Shown: positions 6,099 to 7,152 of the stretch, piece after piece
How positions within the stretch are numbered: the stretch's first letter is position 1
Layout: each line of letters starts with the position of its first letter
Origin: Bacteroidales bacterium
GTDB taxonomy: Bacteria > Bacteroidota > Bacteroidia > Bacteroidales > WCHB1-69
Assembly (NCBI GenBank): GCA_031264975.1
Contig: JAISDH010000103.1
Location: 1-7,152, forward strand
Reading direction: 5' to 3'
Length of the DNA: 7,152 nt
Notes under the pieces: generated by a model
Databases searched by the model: none
Told to the model about the DNA's origin: nothing
What the model saw: the letters and a program-made list of their open reading frames with translations, nothing else
Position numbers and translations under genes: made by a program

Positions 6099-6106
6099 CA
6101 AAGATA
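6099..6106 (-). promoter_or_regulatory. Bacteroidota -7 promoter element for the riboswitch-nrdDG transcript
   Basis: TATCTTTG on the - strand matches the Bacteroidota -7 consensus TAnnTTTG exactly. Only six bases (CACATC) separate it from the first base of riboswitch helix P1 (6092), so transcription would start at or just before the aptamer. No clear -33 TTG/TTTG element is visible at the usual spacing. The position relative to the riboswitch is the strongest support. Confidence 0.72.
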
Positions 6107-6686
6107 GAAATTTTTATGGGACTGATATTTTTTATTTATAGTTATTTTTCAACAGCCTAAAGTTAATTGCTTATTTGCGTATATATATCATGTATTCAAT
6201 ATTTTGAAAACCTATTTTGTGCAAATTCTACAGTGTACTTTTTGTTAGCTTTGTTGGAAAGGTTGAAACATTGTTCGATTTTTGGTATCTCTATCATGAA
6301 AATTCGGACGGCAAAAGAAGCCGACACATGAAATATAAAGCTCTATAATCTATTGTATATTAATCTCTTTATATATTATATGACAGAAAAAGTGGTTAAT
6401 TCTTTTTTTGAGGCGTTATGAAAAAATGAATTGCTTTATCTTCTTTTAAAAGCCATAAGATATATAACATATAAGCATATAAAATGTTTGTAGATTTTTT
6501 CTCATCAATTTAGGCGATGCAAACGAATAGGGTATCACATTTTCTTTTTTCTTCATTTCCTATATTGTATTTTAATCTATTACTAAAAAAAATGAAAAAA
6601 AACGAAAATATCAGGCAACGAAATGACTGGAAAAAGTATCATATATATGTGAGAAATTTTTTTGTTTAATATTAAAAAGTAATATC
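6107..6686. other. AT-rich divergent intergenic region, no convincing gene
   Basis: This 580-bp stretch separates the nrdDG promoter from the + strand gene at 6687. It is strongly AT-rich with frequent stops in the frames examined. Items that can be pointed to: TAGCTTTG at 6246-6253, a perfect + strand -7 consensus but with its nearest TTTG (6216-6219) 26 nt upstream rather than the usual 19-21; an 11-codon frame at 6296-6331; and an A/T-rich inverted repeat (6539-6558 with 6590-6609, 18 of 20 paired, 31-nt loop). No tRNA, rRNA or second riboswitch is seen. Confidence 0.6.
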
Positions 6687-7152
6687 ATGAGAAATGAAAT
6701 AAAGTTAGAAGCAAGGGGAAGAAGACATTCTTCCATGTATGTAATTAAGATTAATGGATGCATTAACAGGTTGTTAATCTTTAAAAACAAGAAAAGAGGG
6801 TATAAAATTTTGAAAATGCCAATCTACTATGGCGGCATATTGTCATGTCTGCTTGTATTAGTTATGTTTGCCTGTATGACAGCGAACTGTGAAAAACCAT
6901 TGATTATTGAACGAAACAACAATAAACTAATTTCACCCTTGCACGATACTATTACTCCTGTCTTGATAAGGAAAGGTAATATTGGTTATTCAGAATCTTA
7001 TGCACAACTTCATGGTCGTAATATGCTCATAAGAACTTCAACGGAATGGGAAGAATTGAAAACACTTTTTTCAAATAATACGATAGATCGTCCAGGTTTG
7101 TTAGATAGTCAGGAAATAGATTTTTCCATTTATCAAGTCATTGCTATTTTTG
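6687..7152 (+). CDS. Exported or membrane-anchored protein with PrcB-like segment (3' end missing)
   Basis: The frame is open from the ATG at 6687 to the window end (155 codons); an in-frame TGA at 6624 and the absence of an earlier ATG make 6687 the outermost likely start. The N-terminus is rich in Lys/Arg (NKKRGYK at about 34-40), followed by a hydrophobic stretch (about 49-63, GGILSCLLVLVMFAC). This could be a signal peptide or anchor. A lipobox is possible at Cys63 (MFAC), but its -3 and -2 residues are atypical. A start at 6816 would leave a signal peptide with no positive charge, so it is less likely; 6735 is also possible. Downstream, LIRTSTEWEELKTLF (114-128) and EIDFSIYQVIAIF (143-155) resemble the start of the PrcB C-terminal family, where an 'I.t..eW..l' segment precedes 'vDF....vi.vf'. 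That assignment is by eye; the rest of the domain is outside the window. Confidence 0.62.
   Translation, partial: MRNEIKLEARGRRHSSMYVIKINGCINRLLIFKNKKRGYKILKMPIYYGGILSCLLVLVMFACMTANCEKPLIIERNNNKLISPLHDTITPVLIRKGNIGYSESYAQLHGRNMLIRTSTEWEELKTLFSNNTIDRPGLLDSQEIDFSIYQVIAIF

Overview
The window looks like chromosome of an anaerobic member of the Bacteroidales (phylum Bacteroidota). Three things point there: a type IX secretion (T9SS) C-terminal sorting domain, a TAnnTTTG-type -7 promoter element, and AT-rich leaders without Shine-Dalgarno sequences. An oxygen-independent ribonucleotide reductase fits an anaerobic life.

Layout. (1) 1-2595, + strand: the 3' part of a long secreted surface protein. 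A short tail of an upstream domain is followed by eleven ~68-residue InlB-B-like repeats and a T9SS sorting domain; the start lies before the window. (2) 2596-3241: a convergent intergenic region packed with repeats. It holds a perfect 36-nt palindrome (probable terminator), several direct and inverted repeats, a GC-rich dispersed palindromic element and an 8-bp tandem array. (3) 3242-5777, - strand: nrdD and nrdG, overlapping by 23 nt, encoding the class III anaerobic ribonucleotide reductase and its radical-SAM activase. (4) 5778-6106, - strand: the nrdDG leader, with a well-conserved cobalamin riboswitch (5913-6092), a structured expression platform and a -7 promoter element placed so that transcription starts at the riboswitch's first helix. 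(5) 6107-6686: AT-rich, no convincing gene. (6) 6687-7152, + strand: the 5' part of a membrane-anchored or exported protein with a PrcB-like motif, running off the window.

Functional picture. NrdG makes the glycyl radical on NrdD, which reduces ribonucleotides without oxygen or B12. Placing this B12-independent enzyme behind a cobalamin riboswitch suggests that it is shut down when B12 is plentiful, presumably because a B12-dependent class II reductase (NrdJ), not visible here, takes over. This isozyme-switch logic is the most interesting feature of the window. Nothing here amounts to a clearly new biological system. The other notable signals are the repeat-driven evolution of the surface protein and the repeat-dense convergent intergenic region.
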